Shown here: positions 42,991 through 54,094 of the stretch, piece by piece
How positions within the stretch are numbered: position 1 is the stretch's first letter
Layout: every line of letters starts with the position of its first letter
Origin: Xanthostigma xanthostigma
Lineage: Eukaryota > Arthropoda > Insecta > Raphidioptera > Raphidiidae
Reading direction: 5' to 3'
Length of the DNA: 64,000 nucleotides
Assembly: GCA_963575645.1 (NCBI GenBank)
Contig: OY754475.1
Coordinates: 7,440,001-7,504,000 of the forward strand
Program-made: the position numbers and the translations under genes
Notes under the pieces: generated by a model
What the model was told of the DNA's origin: nothing
Database searches by the model: none
The model's input: the letters and a program-made list of their open reading frames with translations, nothing else

Positions 42991-44013
42991 TTGTGTATTG
43001 ACCGGGTGCAGATTATAGATTGGGGACAACTGAATCGATCTCAGCGTGAGCTGTGGATTAAATGAGCAATAAATCATGCAACGGTTATAGAATATGATTT
43101 CATGTGGCCGTCAAAAATGTCGTTTTCGTTGCGGCTACCTGTCGTATCATTTATAAAGAAGCTTCGAGGTTTAAAATCATAATAACGAGGCAGTTCAATT
43201 CCGCTCTATTGTCCGCTAGCGTCGCTAGTTGCCTTCGTGGAAGCAAACGTCGAATTATATATATTTTTTTACAATATTCCAAATAAATATTAGACTGACA
43301 ATTATTATTATTTATTAATTTAAGTTCGTAACATGAATATTATTTAATTCAATATATTTATTAACGTAAGTTTGTATTATGAATATTATTTAACTCAACA
43401 CATTTATTAATTTAAGTTTTTTAACATGAACACTACTTCCTAGTTCATACGCTCCGGTGCCATCTTGCCTCTGTTTCTCTAATTGACCACCAGGGTACAC
43501 CAGTGGCGGCGTCGTTTTGAAAGACGTGGTGTTACAAGACGCAATATGTGTTTTTCAACATAAAAACTATAACCGGGTAAAAAAAATTTCGAAAATTAAA
43601 GCTTTCGTTTAGTTATTATTAAAAAAATGTTCATTTGACACATGAAAAATTGCGGATGGTAGGCGGTGCTGCCGTCACGCATCCAGCGAATGTCCGTAGC
43701 TTCCACCGTGCCGTGCTGTACCCGGATCCGGACCTGTTTTGAGGTATAAGCGTTCACCTATAACGCACGTGACAAGTTCATACCTAGGCACATACACAAC
43801 ATCGATATCGTGGCCTCTGGTTGGTCCCGGCTAACTGCAACAAGCTGTTCTATTGGTCAGTTGGACGATCAATGCACGCCGTCGTCTTCTGTTCAGAATA
43901 ACCTGTTGTTGCGTGCCTGTCCGACGCTAAAGCTCGATTCACGTTGACGAAGCGTTTTTGAAAAATAACGCAAATATGGTGGCAATAACATGTCTGGTTT
44001 CTGATAGTCTAGA
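42991..44013. other. Intergenic DNA with repeat scraps
   Basis: Holds the dispersed GGCGGTGCTGCCGTCACGC phrase near 43660 and one unit of the preceding tandem family near 43695-43760. A (TTAAGTTCGTAACATGAATATT)-like repeat occurs two to three times at 43318-43435. No gene. Confidence 0.5.
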
Positions 44014-44161
44014 TCGGGGTTTCCCAACCCAGGGTCCGCGGGAAAAATTAAATGAAATTATAGAAGTCAAAATTACGAAATCTTAATAATTACTTTTTTT
44101 TTCAAGGGATCCGTGACGATGATCCTTAGGGCTCACCGTTAAAAAAGATTGGGAAAGGCTG
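44014..44161. mobile_element. hAT-like MITE
   Basis: Ends CGGGGTTTCCCAACCCAGG and GATTGGGAAAGGCTG form an inverted repeat of the GGTTCCCAA hAT type. Flanking duplication is not clear. Confidence 0.5.
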
Positions 44162-44189
44162 GTAGATAGAATGTATGTGTTTGTTTTTT

Positions 44190-44440
44190 TTTTGACGTGA
44201 TAACGTCTTATAAATTGATGAAACACCGGCTGCACGCACGAAAAAGTGTCACGTTCCGCCTGAGCCTGATCGTGCAAGCGAGAGCGCGGTATAAGCGATA
44301 GAGTGGCACGATCGGCCCAAGCGTCGGCTTGTACGCATTTCTCTCTCTTCTCGCGTGACGTCAGAGAGATCATCAATGTTTCTTTATGGCGTTATCACGT
44401 AAAACTATCGTCCGTAAACCGACTTTACAGACAACCGTTT
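44190..44440 (-). mobile_element. GACGTTATCACGTC family, short copy
   Basis: Ends as in the long copies, but the interior is a different, GC-richer segment (GAGAGCGCGGTATAAGCG) shared with the short copy at 30893-31118. It therefore represents a second subfamily. Confidence 0.7.
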
Positions 44441-45315
44441 TTTTTTTAACCACGCCTACCATGCGAACAAGGAAAACTAATTCATCCTCACCAAAAAAGA
44501 TATTTACGCGCCTGTGTATTTTTTATCTAAAAAAGATGCATAGCGAATTGAAACTTCTTACAACTGTTAAAAATTTCTAATAGAATAACATCGATCAAAA
44601 AATAGGTACCAACTATTGTCTTAAGGGAAATTAAACAAATATTGATTTGAGGAGAATTTTTATTAGGCTAGCACTTGTGATCGACCCGAAGAGAATAAAC
44701 AAATGAACAGTGGCTACACGACGCCATTCTGACACAGAGTTTGGTCTCACATCTCGCACTGTCTGTCTAATATTTTAGTGTGTTCCCATTAAAATGTGAA
44801 TTACGTCGTTATTTACAACGACTTAAAAGTAAAATTTAATGGTTATTAAATAATACATAAAATAAAAGTTAAAAAAAACATGTGAGCCTCGCCCACACAA
44901 CCTAACGGGAGAAGTGAAACTTCTTTAGAGTTACTAACTCGTTTTATTAATGCTTTAACCATTTTACGTCACCGAAGTTTCTCTTATAATTTCCTGCCGT
45001 TGAATCGTTTCTCCTTTAACGCTACAGAACATTTCAAACAGATACGTCGTTAAAGAAGTTTTACTTCAAAAACTTGAACTCGACGACGTAAAAGAAGAAT
45101 AGTCAAAACGTGAGACAGTTTTCTTTTGTTATTTCTTTGATTTGATACACTTAGTCTAGGAGCCAGTGACAGGTTTAGATCGTACATTTCCTTACGACTG
45201 AATGACTCGTAAAATGCTCTAGACAGTAGTACCATATAGCATCGTGGCTAGTCAGCTGCGGCACTATCGGGGGAATAGACAACTGTAGCCTCCCACGCAC
45301 GATAAAAAAAATAAT
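44441..45315. other. Intergenic DNA, no gene seen
   Basis: No recurring repeats; short motif-free frames. Confidence 0.5.
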
Positions 45316-45890
45316 ATTTTTGACGTGATAACGTCTTATAAATTGATGAATCACCAATCTTATAAACTGATAAAACACCGGCTGCATGCACGAAAAAGTG
45401 TAACGTTCGTAACGTTCCGCCTGACCCTGTGCGTGCTTTTCTCGAAAACGGCCCTAACGATTTGGATGAAATTTACTGAAAAGGGATTTTGGGGGGGCAA
45501 AAAATCGCTAGGTCTCATCTCTCGAAAAAATCGTTTTCTTACAAATTTTATCATTATAAAAATCAATTTTTTGACGTATGAAAATACTTAAATATTGTAA
45601 GTAGGTTTTGGAATTTTATATAAACAGTGAAACAATTGTTTTATAAATAGTATGACAGTTAATCTTTGAGACTTAAATAAATACGAAAGAAAGAAAGTTA
45701 ATAAAAAAAATTATTTTTATAGGTGGTGAGTAATTTAATAAATAAAATTTACCTAAATTTGAAGCGAAAGATGCAATATCATAGATTCGAATTATTATAA
45801 TTATTATATAAATTTAGGTTATGTATTACGGAATACGTTATCACGTAAAACTATCGTCCGTAAACCGACTTTACAGACAACCAATTTTTT
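45316..45890 (-). mobile_element. GACGTTATCACGTC family, long copy 3
   Basis: Same orientation as 39611-40190 and nearly identical to it. Few differences among the three long copies suggest recent activity. Confidence 0.8.
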
Positions 45891-46014
45891 ATCATTACCT
45901 ATCGATTGAAAATTTGTCAAACGATAGTTATTAATGATCTTTTATAAAAAAAAAACGTCACCTGACTGTACGATGGTGGATGTTACGTCAATTGATCATA
46001 CGAGCTTGACGTAA

Positions 46015-46231
46015 TGAAATATGAATTCAGTCATTCCCTTTCACATGAAACTTTGTCAAAAGATAGTTTTTATAATATTTAAAATAAATAAAATCGTCAG
46101 CTTTTCTGTATCAGCTGACAATCTTTCCCCCAATATACAACCAGCTGACGATTTTATTTATTTTAAATATTATAAAAACTATCTTTTGACGAAGTTTTAT
46201 AAGAAAGGGAATGACTGAATTCATATTTCAT
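46015..46231. repeat. Palindromic MITE of about 217 bases
   Basis: Arms AAATATGAATTCAGTCATTC to AAAATCGTCAGC pair with their complements around a loop near 46105-46140. Ends at AAATATGAATTC and GAATTCATATTT. It directly precedes a Helitron fragment. Confidence 0.7.
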
Positions 46232-46235
46232 TTGG

Positions 46236-46428
46236 ATGTATAGGAGATAACTTCCGAAACTACCCATCCGATTTCAATAAATTTTCCCACCAATATTTAG
46301 AATGGACCTTCGAGATGGACATAGGCTCTATTAATCGCGTTAAAATAAAAGCGCTTTTCGTTGAGATTAATTTTGCAACGAAACGGCGACAATCTATAAA
46401 TTCGGGCGAAGCCGGACCGGAGCGCTAG
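46236..46428 (+). mobile_element. Helitron 3' portion
   Basis: Carries CCAATATTTAGAATGGACC and ends GGAGCG-CTAG (46425-46428) before T. The 5' end is missing, replaced by the palindrome. Confidence 0.7.
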
Positions 46429-46832
46429 TAACCTACTAAAACGTGACGTAAAGATAATGTTACGGCTAACCGATGATAGACTATACCTATCTGCAACAAT
46501 AGAGGCACTGCCGGAGTACAGCCACCTTGATCCTCAGTTTCTTTTCATTTTGTATACAGACTGTCTCTCGCAGGGACTTAAATATAAAAAAAGTATCATA
46601 AAAGAATTTTTAACAGGATGCATTCGCTCTCTTTTCATTGGTATTGTGGTCGTTATAAATAGGTTACGAATTTATTTCTTTTGTTGGCAGTAAAAAGTAT
46701 AATAAACCTTTGATAATTTCATTATTTTATAACTTCCAAAATAAAGTAAGTATTTTAATTAAAATTTTGTATAAACTTCAAAGGTCTCAGTAGAGGTTCC
46801 ACAAGGGATAAAAATACATTTGATGTAATATA
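46429..46832. other. Intergenic DNA with an unrecognised 78-codon frame
   Basis: ATG at 46457 opens a frame with ATIEALPEYSHLDPQFLFIL-like composition. It looks more protein-like than most here but has no motif I know, no visible splice context and no copy in the window. Confidence 0.35.
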
Positions 46833-47079
46833 TAAATACACAAGCGGCCCGGCCCGGTGTCACTCGGATGCGATAGATATATTTTGTGTTAGCGGAAAAT
46901 ACTGCAAAATGTATTTGTGGCCCGGATCGGTTTCACTCGGGCACGATAGATATAATTCTGCAAAGTGTATTTTGTTTGCGACCAGGCGTCTGAACTAATT
47001 ATACAAAATTTCATTAAAATTGGTTTAGTGGTTTAGGAGATTAGCGCGGGCGAACATCGTGACACGAGATTTTTATATA
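46833..47079 (-). mobile_element. Helitron-like family 2, repeat-poor copy
   Basis: Begins AAGCGGCCCGGCCCGG (CTAG mutated), contains a single remnant of the GAACTAAT motif and ends GAGATTAGCGCGGGCG ... TTTTTATATA, where a mariner-like element follows. Confidence 0.6.
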
Positions 47080-47567
47080 CAGAGTGTCCCACGACATGAC
47101 TGCCATAGCCTGGGACTGTGTTGCTGGGGTGATTTCAATTCAAAACTTATACTCGGAACGCTATCCTAACTGAGCTAGAAGCATTTGAAATTTTAAATAA
47201 GTAAGCCCACTAATGCAGGTATTAGGTTCGGCTGTTGGTTTTGTTATTATTAAAAAGACCAGGTGGCTGTGAATCACCATTAGTATTTATTCGTGCTGAT
47301 CCTGAGACTCTTCGCAGAGCTACCACTTCAATTCTAAGAAGAGCTAGACTATGTATACAGCAACTGGGTGAACATTTTGAGCAACTAATTCAATAAAGCG
47401 ATTTCTTTTTAAATGGTTTTTAAATTAGTAGGGAATTCCTACTACTACTTATCTAAAATTTCAAATGCATCAAGCTCAGATAGGATATGTTCATTAGACA
47501 TTTTTGACTTGAAATCACCCCAGCAACACAGTCCCAGGCTATGACAGTCATGTCGTGGGACACCCTG
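47080..47567 (+). mobile_element. Deleted mariner/IS630-type element
   Basis: Terminal inverted repeats of about 60 bases (CAGAGTGTCCCACGACATGA; right end complement with CAGGGTGTCC), flanked by ATA on each side. The 488-base body keeps the last part of a transposase frame. Confidence 0.75.
47250..47396 (+). pseudogene. mariner-like transposase C-terminus
   Basis: In-frame stretch reads RPGGCESPLVFIRADPETLR then RATTSILRRARLCIQQLGEH and FEQLIQ-stop. The L-R-R ... I-L-R-R-x-x-x-C-I-x-x-x-G-x-H-F-E-x-L-I ending is the C-terminal signature of several insect mariner/IS630-type transposases. The catalytic DDE/D part is deleted. Confidence 0.65.
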
Positions 47568-48239
47568 ATATCATATTTTGCATTGACGAATAATACTAAT
47601 ATCTTTATTTAGGCATATAAACATAATCAAAGGGTCTCGATTACTGCCCCTTTTTTGCAAATACGTACAATAGCTAGCCTTTTATCAATAGAATAATAGA
47701 ATAAATGATTTCACATGTAAAAAGTAACCAAAGAATGCATATCGGCTATTTTTTAACAGATCTTCAGGGCAAAATAACAGCCGATTTTTTTATTTTCAAA
47801 TTATTTTGGGGTTGTATGTCTCTGTCGCAAGGGATTGTCAGAATCGACTTTCATTGTTCAGCAGGTATACAAGATTCAATAGCTACATTTTCACGAGCTT
47901 TGAAATGACTACTTGAAATCTGTTGGTGACTCTTGGTCTATAAGTCCTATACTAAATGCGTGCCTGTATAAGATATACATATATGTACGTAATTCTTCTC
48001 AAACTTTAGAACTGAACAAAGTGTCCTTGTTCAGATAAAATTTTACGTTCCAATTCAAGCAAACTAGCGAACAGAGATTGGAAACCCAACCAAAATAGCA
48101 CAAGTTTAATGTAACGTAAAAGTCGACGAAAATTTAAAATAAATAAGTCCTGAAGAAAATGATGCGACTCATTTTATTGACGTTCTTTTTCCTATTCACT
48201 GTACTTTATTGGTTTATAGCTTTTTTTTGTATATATAAT
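47568..48239. other. Intergenic DNA, no gene seen
   Basis: AT-rich; the 67-codon frame at 47705-47908 has no motif. Confidence 0.5.
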
Positions 48240-49020
48240 GCAATAGCGGCCAGTCCCGGTTTCACCCGGGTGCGATAGATATAATTCTGCAAAATGTATT
48301 TAGTTTACTAATAGCTTTGAGCAAATTCTACCAGATTTGCTTCTGAACTAATAGCTTTGAGCGAATGCTAACAGATTTGCTTCTGAACTATAATAGCTTT
48401 GAGGGAATGCTAACAGATTTGCTTCTGAACTATAATAGCTTTGAGCGAATGCTAACAGATTTGCTTCTGAACGAATAGCTTTGAGCGAATGCTAACAGAT
48501 TTGCTTCTGAACTAATAGCTTTGAGCAAATTCTACCAGATTAGCTTCTGAACTAATAGCTTTAAGCGAATGCTAACAGATTTGCTTTTGAACTAATAGCT
48601 TTGAGCGAATGCTAACAGATTTGCTTTTGAACTAATAGCTTTGAGCGAATGCTAACAGATTTGCTTCTGAACTAATAGCTTTGAGCGAATGCTAACAGAT
48701 TTGCTTCTGAACTAATAGCTTTGAGCAAATTCTACCAGATTAGCTTCTGAACTAATAGCTTTAAGCGAATGCTAACAGATTTGCTTTTGAACTAATAGCT
48801 TTGAGCGAATGCTAACAGATTTGCTTTTGAACTAATAGCTTTGAGCGAATGCTAACAGATTTGCTTCTGAACTAATAGCTTTGAGCGAATGCTAACAGAT
48901 TTGCTTCTGAACTAATAGCTTTGAGCAAATTCTACCTGATTTGCTTCTGAACTAATAACTTTGAGCGAATTCTGTCAGATGTCGTTACTTGGTACTAAAA
49001 CAGTTTTTTTCTTTTCTTCT
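48240..49020 (-). mobile_element. Helitron-like family 2 with a 40-bp array
   Basis: Left end AGCGGCCAGTCCCGGTTTCA with CACCCGGGTG hairpin (CTAG decayed to ATAG) matches the family 2 3' end. The body is almost all tandem array. The right part has TCGTTACTTGGTACTAAAAC as in 17525-17560 but then diverges. Confidence 0.7.
48310..48990. repeat. 40-bp minisatellite, about 17 units, 200-bp higher order
   Basis: Unit: GAACTAATAGCTTTGAGCGA followed by ATGCTAACAGATTTGCTTCT. Variant units (AAATTCTACCAGATTAGC then TTTAAGCGAAT) recur exactly 200 bases apart (48541 and 48741), so five-unit blocks were themselves duplicated. The 17440-17640 copy has only three or four old units. Confidence 0.9.
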
Positions 49021-49264
49021 GAACTACATTATTACGAACTTTAAAATAGCTGTGAAAACTAGGTGCACGAATACAGAGTTAGCGTTTTTATTACTTTATT
49101 TTGTGCTAATGAACTCAATTTAGGTTAAGTTTAGTGACATTAGGTAAGAGTTGAAATTAAAAATGCTTGATACATAGCTTAGACGGTAGACAAACGTGCA
49201 ATACTGTATGAAAGTAGGTACATGTACAGTTGAAACGAGACAACTGCTTGCTTATATCTATACT

Positions 49265-49675
49265 TCTATACTAACATATAAAGCTGAAGAGTGTGTTTGT
49301 TTGTTTGAACGCGCTAATCTCAGAAACTACTGGTTCGAATTGAAAAAAAAATTGTTGGGTAGCCCATTTATGGAGGAAGACTATAGGCTATATAATATCA
49401 CGCTACGACCAATTGGAGCGGAACATCAATGAAAAATGTTGCAACATGTATCTCAAAATTAGTCCGTCCGACAAATATTATCAGGTGAAATGCCTTAACT
49501 TAATATTGCAATATTAGCGCGTGACGGTCATAAGGTCGCATAGCTCAGTCGGTAGAGTGTAAGATTCTTTTGGGTTCAAGCCCCACGTCGGCGAATATAT
49601 TTTTATTTATTTTATTTTCTACATTGCTTTCTTCTAAGGCTTACATTTCAATTTTTTTAAATAAATAATAAAGAT
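49265..49675 (+). mobile_element. tRNA-Lys-bearing Helitron/SINE-like element, plus copy
   Basis: Starts TCTATACTAACATATAAAGC, continues with the shared GCCCATTTATGGAGGAAGAC stretch and the tRNA-Lys block, and ends in CTTCTAAGGCTTACATTTCA and an A/T run without a visible CTAG. Confidence 0.65.
49533..49593 (+). repeat. tRNA-Lys-like block with anticodon-arm deletion
   Basis: CATAGCTCAGTCGGTAGAG is followed by TGTAAGATTC and then the B box GGGTTCAAGCCCC; about ten bases of the anticodon arm are missing compared with 22537-22609. Confidence 0.6.
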
Positions 49676-49691
49676 TCTTTCTTAAAATTCT

Positions 49692-49935
49692 TGTATACTA
49701 ATATTAATAAAGTGGTAAAGTTTGGATGAAGGAGGTAATATCCGTAAAACTTTATACGATTTCAAAAAATTTTTCACCAATATTTAGAATGGCCCTTCAG
49801 AATGGAAATGGCCCGAATTTGTAGGCTACTTACGTTGCGCCCACGAAAAGCGCTTTAATTTTAACGCAATAATATACCTATAGCCTAGGTCCATTCTAAA
49901 TATTGGTGAAAAATTTTTGAAATCGGGTTAGTAGA
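49692..49935. mobile_element. Helitron-derived fold-back
   Basis: Starts ATACTAATATTAATAAAGTGG and contains CCAATATTTAGAATGG in direct and then inverted form (49780 and 49885), ending TAGATATTAGTA. Two Helitron 5' halves appear joined tail to tail. Confidence 0.55.
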
Positions 49936-50163
49936 TATTAGTATTTAATTTTTTGGCGTTTCCAAGCCCCCAGTGCTCTATTTAATCGAAAAACTAGTGG
50001 AAACAGTTTTTAATTTAATTATTAAATATAGTAGCGACAAATTGAAATTACGCATTGGCACTAGTCCCGAACGACCCTTAAAGCTGATGGTAAATTTTAA
50101 AACGGTACAAATCAAGTAGCATTTAATTCAACTATTTTTTTTTGTAACAAATTACATAACATA

Positions 50164-50517
50164 CAGTGTAAACTCTGTATAGGGACACTCAAGGGACTGT
50201 GCACTTTGTGGCGTAATTGAGATTTGGCGTTAAATGGAGAGAAGAAATATATTCACAGTTTGCAACTAAGAATGTGATAACTTATCGATAAACATACGAA
50301 AGATAATTCCAACCAACTAAAGAACGAATTTCTTAGAATCTTAGGTACGCATGACGCCGACAACAAGGCAACAAAATAACAAACAAGCACTGTTTGTTGC
50401 TTAACGACGACGTATTGTTGTCGTTATTTAGAGTGGAAACCAACTAGAGTTAAGTAATCACGACGTTTTAAAGGAGTTTGTCGTTATATCGAGTGACGTT
50501 AAATGGAGTGTACACTG
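50164..50517. mobile_element. TA-flanked element, pogo-like ends
   Basis: Begins CAGTGTAAACTCTGTATAGG and ends GGAGTGTACACTG, both next to TA. Repeated GTTAAATGGAG phrases near each end resemble pogo/Tc1 subterminal motifs. No transposase remnant seen. Confidence 0.6.
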
Positions 50518-50767
50518 TACTTGTTTTCCGTAACCGTTCATTATTTTTTTTTTTGGTGTGATTATATTCGTCTGGTCTTATTTACTTGCGGTTGGTCATG
50601 CTGGCGCTGTTGGTATTATTGCATCATCACGTAACATCCGGAGACGTCCTGCAATCACGCACGTGCGCTTCCGTTGTATGTTCGCAGCGGGACCGAACTT
50701 CATTTGTTATTTTCCTTTGTCTTTTTTTCTGTTTTACATACGTCATATTGAAGTATACATATACGAA

Positions 50768-52378
50768 CTAGCGGTCCGTCCCGGTTTCACCCGGGTGCGA
50801 TAGATATAGTAATTCTGCAAAATGTAATGGCTGATGTAAGTTAGTTGCCAATCGTAACACATCGTTAATTTTTTTCCTATGCACAGCAACAAAATAAATT
50901 TTTATATAATCTTAGAGCAACAAATTAGCAACAAAATCATGCGCAAAGAATAAATTTGTCGCTGTTGTTCCGCCGCTTGAGCCGTAATGGCTGATATAAG
51001 TTAGTTGCCAATCGTAACACATCGTTAATTTCTTTCCTATGCACAGCAACAAAATAAATTTTTATATAATTTCAGAGCAACAAATTAGCAACAAAATCAT
51101 GCGCAAAGAATAAATTTGTTGCTGTTGTTTTGCCGCTTTGAGCCGTAATGGCTGATGTAAGTTAGTTGCCAATCGTAACACATCGTTAATTTTTTTCCTA
51201 TGCACAGCAACAAAATAAATTTTTATATAATCTCAGAGCAACAAATTAGCAACAAAATCATGCGCAAAGAATAAATTTGTCGCTGTTGTTCCGCCGCTTG
51301 AGCCGTAATGGCTGATATAAGTTAGTTGCCAATCGTAACACATCGTTAATTTCTTTCCTATGCACAGCAACAAAATAAATTTTTATATAATTTCAGAGCA
51401 ACAAATTAGCAACAAAATCATGCGCAAAGAATAAATTTGTTGCTGTTGTTTTGCCGCTTTGAGCCGTAATGGCTGATGTAAGTTAGTTGCCAATCGTAAC
51501 ACATCGTTAATTTTTTTCCTATGCACAGCAACAAAATAAATTTTTATATAATCTCAGAGCAACAAATTAGCAACAAAATCATGCGCAAAGAATAAATTTG
51601 TTGCTGTTGTTCCGCCGCTTTGAGCCGTAATGGCTGATGTTTAGTTGCCAATCGTAACACATCGTTAATTTTTTTCCTATGCACAGCAACAAAATAAATT
51701 TTTATATAATCTCAGAGCAACAAATTAGCAACAAAATCATGCGCAAAGAATGAATTTGTTGCTGTTGATTTGTCGCTTCGAGCCGTACTGGCTAATACAA
51801 GTAGGTATATAATATAGTTATTTGTTTTTTTTTTTATTTATAATTCTTTATTTTTAATCTCGGAACGTAGCAATAAAGTGTTTGTTTCGTGTCATAGGCT
51901 TTTCTTTAACCTTATGAATTTTCTTGTTTTTAACATTTTTTTTCGATCGGTTTATATCCTACCTTACCGATCTCTTATCATTTAGCCTGAAAGTGACTAC
52001 ACCATTCAAAAGCAACAAATTAGCAACAAATTATGGTACTTTCATAATGAGTATATCTAAGCTACTTATAGAGATACAACCACTGGCTATGCCATCTTTA
52101 TATAACGCTACCGTATCCATTGTTTCTCGAAAACGGTCAGAGCAACAAAATCAGTTTTGGGGTAACAAATTAGCAACAAAATAGCAACAAATTATGGTAC
52201 TATTAACTTCGTGGGCTTTTGATGTGGATATGCTAACTTTATAAACCTTACTAAAACATATTATTTTCTCAAAACACCGTAATTTTGTACAAAATATTTA
52301 ATAAAAACTATCCTATAGTTTAAGTTGGACCAAGCAAGACACGTTTGCAAAATGTCAATGAAATCGTCTCAGTGAGAG
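50768..52378 (-). mobile_element. Helitron-like family 2 with a 160-bp array
   Basis: Has a clean CTAG (50768-50771) and a CACCCGGGTG hairpin at the 3' end (minus orientation). The 5' side (52255-52378) matches 17640-17740. Between lie a six-unit array and a region with AGCAACAAATTAGCAACAAA scraps. Same family as 48240-49020 but with an unrelated array. Confidence 0.7.
50827..51787. repeat. 160/161-bp tandem array, six units, dimeric pattern
   Basis: Unit starts fall at 50827, 50987, 51148, 51308, 51469 and 51630. Units alternate in type: one with GATGTAAG, TTTTTTCC and GTCGCTG, the other with GATATAAG, TTCTTTCC and GTTGCTG, giving a 321-base dimer. Each unit holds AGCAACAAATTAGCAACAAA. Confidence 0.9.
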
Positions 52379-52688
52379 GACAAAATAATGTAATTATAAT
52401 TGCTGTGCCCATTATCTTTTCTGTATAGTTGACTTTAGTCCGGACCTGGCTAATTACACTGTAATTATGTTACACAGTGAATGAGGTGAGGCATCGTCCT
52501 TTTACCCGGTTTTACCTTACACATGCGGCTCCAATATTCCACCTTACCTTATTAACGCCTACGTAGGGTCTAATTTACCGTATATACCTATTCAACATAT
52601 ACATTGTTAAAGTCGCTGCACACGAGCCACGTTATGCCGCTAGATTCGCTGTTAGGTTCCAGGTTCCAGCGGTTTTGAACAAAAAATT

Positions 52689-53473
52689 GAACCTCCTTCA
52701 AAAAGGGGGCCACCAAAAAGCGTAAAATAACAAAGTTTTCAGGTTGGCGCCTATATTTAATATACCTATTAGTGATGTGCCGGATATCCGTATCCGTATC
52801 CACGGATATCCGAGTGAGAAGAAAGATCCGTATTCGTTAGTTTTTGTGCGGATCTTTTACGGATCTTTTACCTTATTAATTTTCAATTCATAGATGAAAT
52901 TTTATATATTAAAAAACTGTTAAATTCCATTCAGATTATTTTTTTATTTTTTAAAATTGTATTTGGCGCCTTTATATTGCAAACATTTATCGTAGTGAGT
53001 ACCATACCAATAGTACATAACTCAAAGGTACTAAAAAACTATCTTTATAACGAAATATTGCAAATCGATCTTTGGAAAAAACTGTTAAATTCCATTCAGA
53101 TTATTTTTTTATTTTTTAAAATTGTATTTGGCACCTTTATATTGCAAACATTTATCGTAGTGAGTACCATACCAATAGTACATAACTAAAAAACTATCTT
53201 TATAACGAAATATTGCAAATCGATCTTTGGAAAAAGACAATCTGTTATAAGCGTTAACTCTTAAAGAGGTCAATAACTTTTTCCCATACCAGATAGTCTC
53301 TTTCCGCGGATCTTGAAACCAAAAATCCGTATTCAGATCCGTATCCGCGGATATTTTTAACGATCCGGCACATCACTAATTCCTATGTACCTACATAAAA
53401 CGTGACAGGAACTAAATAGGCGCCGATCTCAAAACTTTTTACGCTTTTTAGGAACCGTTTTTGAAGGAGGTTC
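52689..53473. mobile_element. TIR element hosting a nested hAT-like element
   Basis: Outer inverted ends GAACCTCCTTCAAAAA and TTTTTGAAGGAGGTTC, with AAAAAGCGTAAA and GGCGCC in both. The inner element (52771-53377) interrupts it. Non-coding. Confidence 0.65.
52771..53377. mobile_element. hAT-like element with AGTGATGTGCCGG ends
   Basis: Inverted ends AGTGATGTGCCGGAT and ATCCGGCACATCACT, with repeated ATCCGTATCCG at both subterminal regions. Inside, a segment of about 150 bases is directly repeated (about 52911-53070 and 53080-53227), which creates the 70-codon frame at 52977. Confidence 0.65.
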
Positions 53474-54094
53474 AATTTTTTTTTCAAAAATGTTTTTTTT
53501 TACATTTTAGTGTCTAGTAAAACCGAAGAGCAACTAAAACTTTTGCATTATTTTTTTGCCTGTTGTTAATTTTCTATAAAGTTGCTAAACCGATTTTGCT
53601 AAAACTTATATAGGACCAACTTTGAGACATTAATCTATCAAATAAAAAAAGTATCGTCGAAATCGGTTCACAGTCGGCGAAGATATCGACGGACAGACAT
53701 ATAGAGGCCATTCGAGTATTACGTAAGCAGAATTTTAATGTGTTCTATCGGTTGAGGCTCGTCTAACCAAAATTCGTTTTGTTACAGTACCGCTGACTTG
53801 CAAACGCCCACTTGCAGAAAATAAACCTTATGCGTGTTTTTTAGCAAACATCCATGTTTACAAAAATCGCGTTACCGTGAAACTGTATTACCATTTACTT
53901 ACTACAGCTTTAGTGGAGCTTTGAAAGCTTAAGTCATGTAAACAAATCTTCTATTTCATTGAAAGCTACGGCAACAATACTGAAAATAATGTAAGTATAT
54001 ACAAAATGCGAATTTAAAGTTACTTCAGTTGACTGAAAATACAAAGCGTCTATGAATTTAAATATATTGAAATATCGGAGTTAATGATTTATTA
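53474..54094. other. Intergenic DNA, no gene seen
   Basis: Near 53590-53700 there is a phrase style (CCAACTTTGAGACATTAATC, GAAATCGGTTCACAGTCGG) typical of decayed insect transposons. No recurring copy here. Confidence 0.45.

Noticed and set aside
39619..45591. Conserved 63-88 codon frames beginning ITSYKLMNHQSYK in several places
   Set aside because: All lie inside the GACGTTATCACGTC repeat family; conservation is that of the repeat, and short copies lack the frame.
46457..46693. 78-codon frame with protein-like composition
   Set aside because: ATG start but no motif, and it lies between transposon fragments. A database search would decide.
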